Assembly: GCF_001499855.1 (NCBI RefSeq)
Contig: NZ_LQIK01000030.1
Location: forward strand, 288,705-352,704
Source: Mycobacterium sp. GA-0227b
GTDB taxonomy: Bacteria > Actinomycetota > Actinomycetes > Mycobacteriales > Mycobacteriaceae
DNA: 64,000 nt
Reading direction: 5' to 3'
Shown here: piece by piece, positions 1 through 7,812 of the stretch
Layout: each line of letters begins with the position of its first letter
How positions within the stretch are numbered: position 1 is the stretch's first letter
The notes under the pieces: model-generated
Told to the model about the DNA's origin: nothing
The model's input: the letters and a program-made list of their open reading frames with translations, nothing else
Database searches by the model: none
Program-made: the position numbers and the translations under genes

Positions 1-388
1 CCCCGGCGGCGCCCGAGATGGCGGTCGCACCGACTTGCTGGATGATACTTCCGACCTGAACGGCCACGATGACACCGAACGGGATCGACACCAGGAGTGC
101 GGGTATCGCCGTGACGCTGACAATGAACCAGGCCTGACCGATGGTCTCGCGCCATGGGTGGCGCAATCGGATCAGATCGGTGACGAGATAGTAGAAGGCC
201 TGCGCGCCGAGCTCGAGGAAGCGCCCCAGAGTCTTGAGCGACTTGTCGATCTGGCTCGTCCCGTAACGCACTGGCGTGGCCAAAGCCGTCGACAGTTGGC
301 GGCCGACCTTAGGGCCCCCGTCCTCGCCACTCGCATCGACGTCGGTTGACTCGGCGGGAGGCGCTGGCGCGATGTCGGTCTGCGTCAA
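1..388 (-). CDS. YrbE/MlaE-family ABC permease of an mce operon (5' end only)
   Basis: N-terminal 129 residues of a permease that continues beyond the left edge. The TTG start at 388 follows a GGGGTGAG ribosome site. The sequence opens with an Ala/Pro-rich tail, then TALATPVRYGTSQIDKSL, an amphipathic helix region (LGRFLELGAQAFYYLVTDLI) and the first membrane helix (TAIPALLVSIPFGVIVAVQV). This matches the start of actinobacterial YrbEA proteins, which with YrbEB and six Mce proteins form lipid or steroid importers in the cell envelope. It is normally the first transporter gene of an mce operon. A shared regulatory promoter lies upstream near 764-784, so uptake may be co-regulated with the catabolic genes. 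Family assignment is firm; the substrate is inferred only from the neighbours. Confidence 0.85.
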   Translation of the reverse strand, partial: MTQTDIAPAPPAESTDVDASGEDGGPKVGRQLSTALATPVRYGTSQIDKSLKTLGRFLELGAQAFYYLVTDLIRLRHPWRETIGQAWFIVSVTAIPALLVSIPFGVIVAVQVGSIIQQVGATAISGAAG

Positions 389-753
389 GTGCTCACCCCC
401 TCGTTCACGTGCCCCGTCAACCGGTCCCCGTCGACGACGATGACAGCTGCCACGCTTGCTCGCGGGGTGTCGGAGATGTCTACGTGCCCCTGGCTTTTCC
501 GGATAGCCCCGCTATCTAGAATCCGGCGATCAGTGTGCTCGGTCACAGTCGGCTCGGTCAAGGGATTCCGGGGCACTCTCAGGAATTCAGCCGGCGGATC
601 CGCTCCAAGCCACGGGTCCTGGGCGCGCCTCCCGCTAGGAAAAGCGCTCGCTTTCCTGGGCAGATGCCGGCCTGGCGGGTTGGCGGCGCTGCGCCGTCCG
701 TGGTGCGAGTCTGCACTCCGGTGCGGGTGGGAAATCGGCGGTCGGCGGTCCAT
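385..753 (-). CDS. Possible leader ORF or decayed gene before yrbE
   Basis: An open frame of 122 codons starts at ATG 753, a few bases after the -10 of the regulated promoter at 764-769, so it would be translated almost leaderless. It ends at TGA 385-387, overlapping the TTG of yrbE. The last 53 residues (from GTG 546) look more protein-like, with a CBS-domain-like stretch ASVAAVIVVDGDRLTGHV. The first half is rich in Pro, Arg and His and looks non-coding. It could be a remnant gene, a short real gene from 546, or only a long 5' leader. This 389-869 interval holds nothing else recognisable apart from the promoter. Confidence 0.25.
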   Translation of the reverse strand: MDRRPPISHPHRSADSHHGRRSAANPPGRHLPRKASAFPSGRRAQDPWLGADPPAEFLRVPRNPLTEPTVTEHTDRRILDSGAIRKSQGHVDISDTPRASVAAVIVVDGDRLTGHVNEGVST

Positions 754-763
754 GAGTTTCTGA

Positions 764-784
764 ATAATACAACTATCCAAATAG
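764..784 (-). promoter_or_regulatory. Regulated promoter A of the mce operon: CTATnnnnATAG operator plus TATTAT -10
   Basis: Read on the minus strand, the palindrome CTATTTGGATAG (773-784) is followed after three bases by TATTAT (764-769). The -35 position is weak. The same arrangement, including flanking G and T bases, occurs at 12745-12766. It points toward yrbE. Confidence 0.6.
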
Positions 785-869
785 CAACGCTACCGAAATT
801 GTCGGAAAGATCCACGGACCTTCATGTTTGCTGTCGGTGGCGTCAATAGGGGATGGGCGCGCGACAGGC

Positions 870-2252
870 TTACCCCTTGCCGGGGCGGTTCTCCCAGTCG
901 GCGATCGCCCGACCGATGTCGGTCGCCGGCGGGTCGTCGTAAATCCACTCGCGCGCGATGCGATGCCAGTTGTTGGTCGCGACGAGCTGACCGAGGGCGC
1001 CGAACGTGAAGAAGTCGGCTCGTCGCGAGAAAATGTGCTCCGGCGGCAGCAACTGTCGCTTGATGCCGGTGAAGTGGTCGGACCCCCGTGGATCGATCGC
1101 GACTACCAGCGCTCCGGTGGCCAACTCGGGCGTCACCGTGATCTCGTCGTCGACGAGGTGCCACTCACCGGCCGCCCACAGATAGTCGAGGCACTCCTGT
1201 GGGGTGATGTCGGCATCGGCGTCGACGATGCCCCGGCCGATCAGCAGGTGATAGATGTCGTTGGCTCGTCCTTCCACCGCGGCGCGCAGGAGTACGCGCT
1301 CGAAGTCGACGTTGGTGGGGTCCATCCGATTGAAGAGCCCGAAGTCGATGAACACGACCTTTCCGTCGGCCGTCTGCATGACGTTTCCCGGGTGTGGATC
1401 GCCGCAGAACTCGTTGTGCTGGAACAGCGAACCGATGTAGAAGCGGTAAAGCAGCTCGCCCACGTCGTTGCGTTCCTCGGCGGGAAGTTTCCGCAGATCC
1501 TCGAACGATGTCCCGTCGACGTACTCGGTGATCAGGACGCGTTCTCTGCTGAATTCGAGAACACTGTCGGGGATGTAGATGAGCGGATGGCCGCGATACT
1601 TCTGGGCGACGTAATGCTGAGTGCGGGCCTCTTGGAGGTAATCCAGCTCATTCACCAGATTTCGCGAGATCTCTTCGAGGAAGCCGTTGGCGCCCAACGC
1701 CGGCCACACTGTCTTGCCGATTTTGGCGAACAGCGCGAGGTTTCGCATATCGGCCTTGATGGCCGTGTCAATGCCGGGGTACTGCACTTTGACCGCGACG
1801 TCGCGGCCATCGCGCAGCTTGGCACGATAGACCTGTCCGACGGACGCGGCGGCGATGGCCTCGTCGTTGAAATCGGCGAATATCCGCCTCAGCGGGCCGA
1901 TATCCGTCTCGATGACTTTCCGCATCGATGCGAACGGGACGATCGGCGCGTGATCGCGGAGCGCGGCGAGCTTCTCGCGAAACCGCTCGCGATGCGATTC
2001 AGGGACCAGATCGAGATCGAGGACTGACAGCATCTGGCCCAGCTTCATCGCTGCGCCCTTCATGCCACCGAGCACGGTGACCAATTGATCCGCCGACTCA
2101 ATTGTCGCGCGCTCGGCGAGAATGCTCTTGGCTCGTTGGGAGCGGCCGATCATCGACAGCCGCGTGCCCGCGCTTCGCACCGCCTGTTCGGCGGCGAGTC
2201 GCCCGAGCTTTCCGCCTCGGGATATTCGGGCCTTGGGGACGGCACCAGTCAC
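870..2252 (-). CDS. UbiB/ABC1 (AarF/ADCK) family atypical kinase
   Basis: About 460 residues with all hallmarks of the UbiB family: the KxGQ motif (KLGQ, residues 70-73), the Ala-rich loop AAASVGQV (134-141) that replaces the glycine loop, a VAVK lysine near 155, ELDYLQEA (202-209), the catalytic-loop equivalent CGDPHPGN (283-290) and the IDFG metal motif (302-305). Members are membrane-associated ATPases or kinases supporting quinone or isoprenoid-lipid metabolism. It ends a four-gene minus-strand operon begun by a methyltransferase. GTG 2252 is preferred because of GGAAGCGGG just upstream; a longer frame to 2390 would run back into the preceding gene. The exact substrate is unknown. Confidence 0.85.
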   Translation of the reverse strand: MTGAVPKARISRGGKLGRLAAEQAVRSAGTRLSMIGRSQRAKSILAERATIESADQLVTVLGGMKGAAMKLGQMLSVLDLDLVPESHRERFREKLAALRDHAPIVPFASMRKVIETDIGPLRRIFADFNDEAIAAASVGQVYRAKLRDGRDVAVKVQYPGIDTAIKADMRNLALFAKIGKTVWPALGANGFLEEISRNLVNELDYLQEARTQHYVAQKYRGHPLIYIPDSVLEFSRERVLITEYVDGTSFEDLRKLPAEERNDVGELLYRFYIGSLFQHNEFCGDPHPGNVMQTADGKVVFIDFGLFNRMDPTNVDFERVLLRAAVEGRANDIYHLLIGRGIVDADADITPQECLDYLWAAGEWHLVDDEITVTPELATGALVVAIDPRGSDHFTGIKRQLLPPEHIFSRRADFFTFGALGQLVATNNWHRIAREWIYDDPPATDIGRAIADWENRPGKG

Positions 2253-2329
2253 GGCACCCGCTTCCGTCGGAGTCGTCGGACGGCCTCTTTGCCGCCTGTG
2301 ACGATCTTGGGGGGCCGATGACCGTGGTG

Positions 2330-3298
2330 TCAATCGACGACCTTGACCGGTTCCCGCACAGCTTCGAGGGCGTGTTCGATTCGCTTCCACGTCTTTCGAC
2401 GATCGGCTGTGTCCGCCGCATCGCTGAAACGCCCTGCGAAGGATTGGTCTTCAAGGATCGGCGCGGACGCGAGGTTGCGCAGCCCGTCATCGGTGAGGAC
2501 GGCGGCCAGGTCGAGCAGTTCGGCCAGTGCGCCTTCCCCCTCGGCGATGCTGACCAATCGTGACACGGCCTCGGTGTCGGGATTGCCAAGGAATTCTTCG
2601 ACGGCGGGAGAAGCGAGTTCGGGCTGGATGCGGGCCAGCACCGAGAGCATCGTCAGGGCGAACTGCGTCGAACCGGCTCTCGCTGCCTTCGTCATCCGGA
2701 CGAGTCGGGTGGGACCAGCCACGCGCACAATGGCATTGAGCACATCCGTGTCCCATACCAGCGCGCCCGTCCGGATCAACCCCTCGTCATCGTCGATGGC
2801 CTTCTCGAAGTCGACGATGTGCTGTTCGGTGGCGTACTCGACGAACCGCGATGCCGTGAGGTACTCGCGACGACGGAGCAACTCCTTCGCGGCGGGAATC
2901 AGGAGCCGCGACGGTAACTTGGGCGCGAAGTGGGGGATGATCCGCGGGTCGACGTAAGGGGCGGCGTCGGCCAGGTATGCCGGCTTCATCCCGGACAGCA
3001 CACCGACAGCCCGGTCTTCGTGTGCCAAACCGAGGGCCCCACCGGCGCGGCCGGCGACTTCCGGAGGTACGGCCTTGTGAGCGACGGCAATGACGACGGC
3101 ATTTGGAACAAGCGGCGCCAGCTTGCTCACCCGTGCGAAAACTGAAGCCAGCGAGTCGAAAAGCGCATCGGACATCGCACACCTCAAGGCGCGGACGCCG
3201 TCGGCTCCGAGGTGCTCCAGGCTGGCCAACGCCGCGGGGTCAGCCTCCAGTAGATCTGCAAGAAGCGCGATTTGTGCTCGAGTCACCAAGTCGGCCAC
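2330..3298 (-). CDS. Conserved helical protein of unknown function (322 aa)
   Basis: GTG start at 3298 behind a strong GGGAGGTGA that overlaps the stop of the 71-aa gene, so the two are translationally coupled. The protein is almost all alpha-helical, with Leu/Ala-rich segments of 30-40 residues resembling HEAT-like or Armadillo-like helical pairs (for example LASLEHLGADGVRALRCAMS, and RLVSIAEGEGALAELLDLAA near the C-terminus). There is no signal peptide, no obvious membrane span and no catalytic motif. Its position between a methyltransferase and a UbiB kinase suggests a scaffold or accessory role in that lipid or quinone operon. I do not recognise the family. Confidence 0.8.
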   Translation of the reverse strand: MADLVTRAQIALLADLLEADPAALASLEHLGADGVRALRCAMSDALFDSLASVFARVSKLAPLVPNAVVIAVAHKAVPPEVAGRAGGALGLAHEDRAVGVLSGMKPAYLADAAPYVDPRIIPHFAPKLPSRLLIPAAKELLRRREYLTASRFVEYATEQHIVDFEKAIDDDEGLIRTGALVWDTDVLNAIVRVAGPTRLVRMTKAARAGSTQFALTMLSVLARIQPELASPAVEEFLGNPDTEAVSRLVSIAEGEGALAELLDLAAVLTDDGLRNLASAPILEDQSFAGRFSDAADTADRRKTWKRIEHALEAVREPVKVVD

Positions 3299-3304
3299 GA
3301 TGTC

Positions 3305-3520
3305 TCACCTCCCGAACAGAATCTTGCGGGCTGCGGGGCGGATGAGTCGAGGAAGACCGTTGAGAACATCGTCGAGGGAGCGATCCGAGCTCGTCTGAAG
3401 TTTCGCCTTCGCACTTCGCAGCATGCCCAGCAGCAACACTGACTCCTCGGGCGACAGCTTGGACAGCACGTCGGCAGGCTCCTTCAGCTCCGCCAGCAGC
3501 GGATTGCGTTCGGGATTCAT
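3305..3520 (-). CDS. Small helical protein (71 aa), unknown function
   Basis: ATG 3520 overlaps the TGA of the methyltransferase (ATGA), and its own stop lies in the ribosome site of the next gene, so it is embedded in the operon. The sequence is charged and helical (SPEESVLLLGMLRSAKAKLQ) with a basic C-terminus (RLIRPAARKILFGR). No domain is recognised. Conservation of its position in related genomes would be the best support that it works with its neighbours. Confidence 0.75.
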   Translation of the reverse strand: MNPERNPLLAELKEPADVLSKLSPEESVLLLGMLRSAKAKLQTSSDRSLDDVLNGLPRLIRPAARKILFGR

Positions 3521-4293
3521 ACTTGCTCCGCCTTCGTGGCGACCACGAACTGCGCCAGGCCTTCGACGTGCTGGTGAATGTCGATCAGACCCGCTCCGCG
3601 CAGGAACCCGGTGACCTCGTCCCGACCGAACATCCGCACGCCGCTGGCCCTTTGCATCAGCTTGCCCCGTCGCGAGGTGCTGACACCGCCGGGCGCGAGG
3701 CTCGTGAGGATCACCATGCGCCCGCCCGGCTTGAGGACCCGGGCCAATTCCCTGATCGCCTGGAACGGCTCATTGATGAGGTATAGGGCCGCCAAGCACG
3801 TCGTCGCGTCCGCGACACCGTCGGCAAACGGAAGGTTCTCGGCATCGCCACGCAGGTACGCGACGCCGGGACCGGCGTTGTCGGCCACTGCGCGGCGCAA
3901 CATCTGGTGTGAGGCGTCCACTCCGACGGCGAGGCCGTCCGGGAACACCTGAGCGCCGAACCAACCCGTGAAGTTCCCCGGCCCACAGCCGATGTCGAGG
4001 ACAGTGCAGCCCGGACGAAGACGCAGCCAGTCGGCGACCCGGGTGCGGTCCTTGTCCCGGCCGGGCGACTTCAATCCGCCGGCGACTTTCAGGCCGACCG
4101 GACGAAGGAGTTGGTAGCCCGCCGAATAGACATTCGTCCGCATCAGTCGCTGGATGAGTCTGTCTGCCGGGGGAGCGGCCTCTCCGAGCACGTCGCAGTA
4201 GCCGTCGCCAGTGATCTCGACCCGGCCGCATCGATCAGGATCGAGAAGCCCGACGGCGCGGGAGGTTGCGGTGGGACTTGTCGTGAGAGACAT
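3517..4293 (-). CDS. Class I SAM-dependent methyltransferase
   Basis: 258 residues. The SAM-binding motif I is VLDIGCGPGNF (98-108), an acidic residue at the end of strand 2 lies near D126 (GVDAS), and GDAENLPFADG (149-159) and VLKPGGRMVIL complete the Methyltransf_11/UbiE-like pattern. About 90 N-terminal residues precede the domain. It is the first gene of the minus-strand operon with the two unknown proteins and the UbiB-like kinase; a UbiE-like enzyme beside UbiB is suggestive of quinone or isoprenoid-lipid methylation, which is inference. It is transcribed from the regulated promoter at 4339-4367, leaving a leader of about 40 nt. Confidence 0.85.
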   Translation of the reverse strand: MSLTTSPTATSRAVGLLDPDRCGRVEITGDGYCDVLGEAAPPADRLIQRLMRTNVYSAGYQLLRPVGLKVAGGLKSPGRDKDRTRVADWLRLRPGCTVLDIGCGPGNFTGWFGAQVFPDGLAVGVDASHQMLRRAVADNAGPGVAYLRGDAENLPFADGVADATTCLAALYLINEPFQAIRELARVLKPGGRMVILTSLAPGGVSTSRRGKLMQRASGVRMFGRDEVTGFLRGAGLIDIHQHVEGLAQFVVATKAEQV

Positions 4294-4338
4294 CAGCGGT
4301 CAACTTCCGTCGTCATCGAACGCGGGCAGGCCTTCTAG

Positions 4339-4367
4339 ATAATAGGACTATGTGGATAGTGAAGCAA
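4339..4367 (-). promoter_or_regulatory. Regulated promoter B of the methyltransferase-UbiB operon
   Basis: On the minus strand: -35 TTGCTT (4362-4367), a 17-base spacer holding CTATCCACATAG (4348-4359), then -10 TATTAT (4339-4344). The operator has the same CTATnnnnATAG core and the same three-base distance to the -10 as the sites at 773, 12746 and 22575. Confidence 0.7.
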
Positions 4368-4408
4368 TATTGCACCATAAACACACAGCTCAGACAGTTC
4401 AAGCAGCA

Positions 4409-4437
4409 TTGACATAGGCCTAATATCCGAATAAGGT
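4409..4437 (+). promoter_or_regulatory. Predicted promoter of the SRPBCC-BVMO operon
   Basis: TTGACA (4409-4414), a 17-base spacer, then TAAGGT (4432-4437). This is a good sigma-A-type match reading toward the gene at 4480. It lies about 50 bp from operator B, so a regulator bound there might influence both directions. Confidence 0.5.
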
Positions 4438-4479
4438 CGATATCTGTCGCAGTCGTCGAGTGAAAGCAGAAAAGTGTCC

Positions 4480-5031
4480 ATGGCTTTAACCGGCATCCTT
4501 CATCGTCAGTGGACCGCCGTGCCCGTCGATGATTCGACGTTCGACACCGCGCCACTGGTGTTCTCCACTGAGTTCACGTTCGACGCACCGCCCAAGGACG
4601 TATGGGACGTGCTTGATGGCGATGCAGCCTGGGAATGGCTGCCTTTCCCGGGGACAGGGGTCCGCTACCCGTCACCGGAACGTGGCGTCGGGATCGTTCG
4701 CGAGATGGGCAGCGTGTATGACCCGTTTCGAGTGCTGTGGGTAGAGCGCGAGCAGTTCTGGCGCTACGAGCCGCTCAAGAGAATCACTTTCGGTGTGGTG
4801 AGCGGGAACTGGATGCAGTTCGCCCTGGTTCGCCAGTACGCCGAGGATGTGACTTTTCACGAGACGGCTGACGGTGGCACCCATGTCGTCTGGACGGTTG
4901 CGATCAACCCGCGCGCACCCTTTCGGTTCGTCAAGTACGTCAAGCCGGTCTGGCGCACTGCATACCGCATCGGGTTCGGACCCGGCATGCGCAAGCGGCT
5001 GGCTGCCCGCTCCTCCATCGCTGCCGCCTAA
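4480..5031 (+). CDS. SRPBCC-fold (START/polyketide-cyclase-like) protein
   Basis: 183 residues from ATG 4480; a GTG at 4474 in frame is an alternative. The pattern FSTEFTFDAPPKDVWDVLDG at the N-terminus, then alternating strands (GVRYPSPERGVGIVREM, RITFGVVSGNW), an Asp/Thr-rich turn before HVVWTVAI and a long C-terminal helix fits the START-like helix-grip fold. The fold binds hydrophobic ligands such as lipids, sterols or polyketides. It is the first gene of the plus-strand catabolic run, 29 bp before the first monooxygenase, so a ligand-carrying role is plausible. No catalytic residues can be assigned. Confidence 0.7.
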   Translation: MALTGILHRQWTAVPVDDSTFDTAPLVFSTEFTFDAPPKDVWDVLDGDAAWEWLPFPGTGVRYPSPERGVGIVREMGSVYDPFRVLWVEREQFWRYEPLKRITFGVVSGNWMQFALVRQYAEDVTFHETADGGTHVVWTVAINPRAPFRFVKYVKPVWRTAYRIGFGPGMRKRLAARSSIAAA

Positions 5032-5060
5032 TCCGCCGAATCTCCAGGAGAAATCAAGGC

Positions 5061-6677
5061 ATGTCGCAGGCAACAACCGAATCAGCCGCTGTCACCGAAA
5101 TTTTCGAGCAGCCGCAATACGAGACCGTCGTCATCGGGGCCGGCCTCGGCGGCATCTGTGCGGGAATCAAGCTTCAGGAAATCGGTGTTCAGAACTTCCT
5201 GATCGTCGACCGGGTAGGCGGCATGGGCGGAACGTGGTACACACACCACTATCCAGATGCGGGATGTGACATACCGTCGACCACATACCAGTTCTCGTTT
5301 GCACGCAAGCCCGACTGGGACCGCTTCTTCGCCAAGAGAGACCAGATACTGGAGTACCTGGAGGATCTGGCCACGGAGCACGGCCTGCCCGCCAAGATGC
5401 GATTCAACACCAATGTCGTCAAGGAAATGTGGGACGACGACCGCCACTTGTGGCGTTTGCATGTCGACACAGGCGAGACGATCACCGCGCGCTTCGTCAT
5501 CAGTGCGGTCGGTGCGTACATCAACCCGAAGACGAGGCCCGACATCGCCGGTCTGGATTCCTTCGAAGGGCAACGGATATATCCCGCCGACTGGAACCAC
5601 GACTACGATTTCGCCGGCAAGCGGGTGGCTATCATCGGTGTCGGCGCGACCACGATGCAGATCGCTCCGCAGCTGGCACCGAAGGCCGCGCAGCTCGACC
5701 TCTACCAGCGCACCACGCAGCTCTACATGCCGAAGCCGGACTTTGTGCTTCGGCCGTGGATGCAGCGGTTTCTCGCGATGCCCGGCGGTTCGTTCGTCGT
5801 GAACCTGTTGGCCCAGGCGATCATCGACGGGTTGCTCCGCATTGCCGTCTATACACCCGCTCCGGTTTGGCGAAGGGCTGCGGTTGGCGTCGACTACCTC
5901 GGTCACAAGCTCTACCGCGGTTGGCTACGGATCAACGTGAAGGATCCTGAGACGCGCAAGAAGCTGACGCCGAATTTCGGGGTCGTATGCGTGCGCGGCG
6001 GTCTGGCCGGCAGCTACCTGACGAACCTCAACCGCGACAACGTCGACCTGATCACCACGCCGATCGAGGAGATCACCCCGGACGGCATCCGCACCGCCGA
6101 CGGCACGGAGCGCAAGATCGACGCGTTGGTGCTCGCGACAGGCTACGAAGTGTTCTCCGACCCGGAGAGTTATCGTCCCGGAACCGTGATCGGGCGCAAC
6201 GGATTCGACCTGGGGCACTCATACAACACCGACGGCATGAAGGCGTACTACAGCACCTCGGTATCGGGCGTGCCCAATCGGTTCATCATGGTCGGGCCGT
6301 ACTCCTGGACGGGCACCGCATTCCACTACTTCGTGGAGAACGCCATGCGGCACATCTCGACCGTGATCGCCGAGACACGGCGGAGGGGCGCAACAGTCGC
6401 GGAAGTGCGCCCCGAGGCACAAGACCGTTTCCATGAAGACATGCTCAGAAGCGGACGGAACCTGAGCTTCTATCTGGGCAACAGATGCGCAGGTTCGAAC
6501 ACGTACTTCGTCAACTCGCAGGGCGAGTCGCCGTACATCCGGCCATGGCCGTTGCTGAAGACGTACCGCAAGGCCACCCGATTCGATCGTGACGATTACG
6601 AGTACCGGACCGTCGCGTCGTCTGCTGGCGAACGTGCTGTACCGCAGCTGCCGGAAGAGGTGAGTATTCCGTCGTGA
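5061..6677 (+). CDS. Flavin-dependent monooxygenase, BVMO type (paralogue 1, variant fingerprint)
   Basis: 538 residues, ATG after AGGAGA. The FAD Rossmann motif is GAGLGG (26-31), followed by GGTWY (56-60, within the GG-W region typical of BVMOs). The NADPH Rossmann motif is GVGATT (193-198). The fingerprint FxGxxxHxxxW reads FEGQRIYPADW (168-178), so the usual His is Tyr174. A second ATG-like fingerprint, LATGYEVFSDP, is present. Known family members oxidise ketones to esters or lactones with NADPH and O2. It is closest by eye to the fourth paralogue (18998-20563), sharing SDPE-YRPGTV and GPYSWTG. The substrate is unknown, and the Tyr substitution makes classical BVMO activity less certain. 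Confidence 0.85.
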   Translation: MSQATTESAAVTEIFEQPQYETVVIGAGLGGICAGIKLQEIGVQNFLIVDRVGGMGGTWYTHHYPDAGCDIPSTTYQFSFARKPDWDRFFAKRDQILEYLEDLATEHGLPAKMRFNTNVVKEMWDDDRHLWRLHVDTGETITARFVISAVGAYINPKTRPDIAGLDSFEGQRIYPADWNHDYDFAGKRVAIIGVGATTMQIAPQLAPKAAQLDLYQRTTQLYMPKPDFVLRPWMQRFLAMPGGSFVVNLLAQAIIDGLLRIAVYTPAPVWRRAAVGVDYLGHKLYRGWLRINVKDPETRKKLTPNFGVVCVRGGLAGSYLTNLNRDNVDLITTPIEEITPDGIRTADGTERKIDALVLATGYEVFSDPESYRPGTVIGRNGFDLGHSYNTDGMKAYYSTSVSGVPNRFIMVGPYSWTGTAFHYFVENAMRHISTVIAETRRRGATVAEVRPEAQDRFHEDMLRSGRNLSFYLGNRCAGSNTYFVNSQGESPYIRPWPLLKTYRKATRFDRDDYEYRTVASSAGERAVPQLPEEVSIPS

Positions 6678-6741
6678 GTGAATGCACCAGTGACCGTTTG
6701 ACCGTCAGCTCGACGGATCGTGGGAATCATGGGACTTCGGC

Positions 6742-7803
6742 ATGACCGCATCGACGACACGACGAGTCGACGTCGGCAGCGGCGCCGTCCGCGTCGAGTT
6801 CGGCAGCAAGCCCGGCTTGCGACTGCGCGCGCTCCACGCGCTTTCCCGTGCGACGTTGCGACCGGCGCTCGATGGACTTGCAACTTTGGCTGTGCACGGA
6901 CCGCTACGCGGGAAACCGGCGTTTCGGATCTCCAATGCCGCAGAACTTGCGACGATTCCGTTGCGTCCATCGCGGGGAACGCGCATGCGACGGGTGTCGT
7001 TTCCTGACTTTCGAGCCGAATGGGTATGGCATCGAGACCACCCGTCGCCGGACGATCCCGCCGCGGGTGCGATTCTCTACTTCCACGGCGGGGCGTTCGT
7101 TGGCGGCGGATTACACAGCCACCGCCGGCTGGTGGGTCGCATCGCCCGTGACAGCGGTGTGCCGGTGTTCAACGTCGACTACCGACAGTTGCCCAAGGCC
7201 GGGATCATCGAAGCGTACGCAGACGGCTTGCAGGCGTACGAGCATCTCCTCGCTCAGGGGCTCGCTGCCGACAAGATCGTCCTGGCCGGCGACTCGGCCG
7301 GTGGCGGCATCGCCTTCGCGATCGCCTTGGCGGTCCGCGACGAAGGTCTTCCGATGCCCGGTGGCATCGCGGCGATCTCACCGTGGGCCAACTTGGATCC
7401 AGAACCCCACCGTCAACATCCGAACAACCGGCGCGACGCCATGCTCTCCGCCAAGATCCTCGCCATGTCCGCGGTGAGCGGTCTGGCCGACGGCGGAGAG
7501 CTCGACCCGGCGTGGTCGCCGGTGAACCACGACTTCACCGGTCTACCACCGGTACTCATCCAGATGGGTTCCGAGGAGGTACTGCTCCCCGACGCTGAAC
7601 TTCTCGCGCTCAGGTGTGCCGACGCCGGCGTTCCCTACACACTGCAGATCTGGGAAAAGGCCATCCACGTCTTCCATGCGGCTGCCGACGTCATCCCCGA
7701 AGCGCGCGAGGCCCTTGCGGACGTCGTGCAGTTTGTTTGCGAAGTCGTCTCACCGACCGCCGTTGCTCCGGCACCATTGACAACGATCCGTTCGGATAGG
7801 TAG
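6742..7803 (+). CDS. HSL-family alpha/beta-hydrolase (Lip-type esterase)
   Basis: 353 residues. The oxyanion motif HGGA is at 115-118, the nucleophile elbow GDSAGG at 183-188 (Ser185), with likely Asp284 (LLPDAE) and His309 (KAIHVFH) completing the triad. This is the hormone-sensitive-lipase/LipR-LipN type of ester hydrolase, cytoplasmic with no signal peptide. It lies between two BVMO-type genes, ten bases before the second, a position that fits hydrolysis of the ester or lactone they produce. The same gene partnership is known in the M. tuberculosis mymA-lipR locus, which is only an analogy here. The start at ATG 6742 has a weak ribosome site. Confidence 0.85.
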   Translation: MTASTTRRVDVGSGAVRVEFGSKPGLRLRALHALSRATLRPALDGLATLAVHGPLRGKPAFRISNAAELATIPLRPSRGTRMRRVSFPDFRAEWVWHRDHPSPDDPAAGAILYFHGGAFVGGGLHSHRRLVGRIARDSGVPVFNVDYRQLPKAGIIEAYADGLQAYEHLLAQGLAADKIVLAGDSAGGGIAFAIALAVRDEGLPMPGGIAAISPWANLDPEPHRQHPNNRRDAMLSAKILAMSAVSGLADGGELDPAWSPVNHDFTGLPPVLIQMGSEEVLLPDAELLALRCADAGVPYTLQIWEKAIHVFHAAADVIPEAREALADVVQFVCEVVSPTAVAPAPLTTIRSDR

Positions 7804-7812
7804 GGAAACGTC

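Noticed and set aside
502..516. GATAG-n5-CTATC inverted repeat in the mce leader as a fifth operator
   Set aside because: The half-sites point the other way relative to CTATnnnnATAG and no -10 follows at three bases. It may be chance.
4335..4345. CTAGATAATAG as a second operator next to operator B
   Set aside because: The spacing differs and the sequence is largely the -10 element itself.
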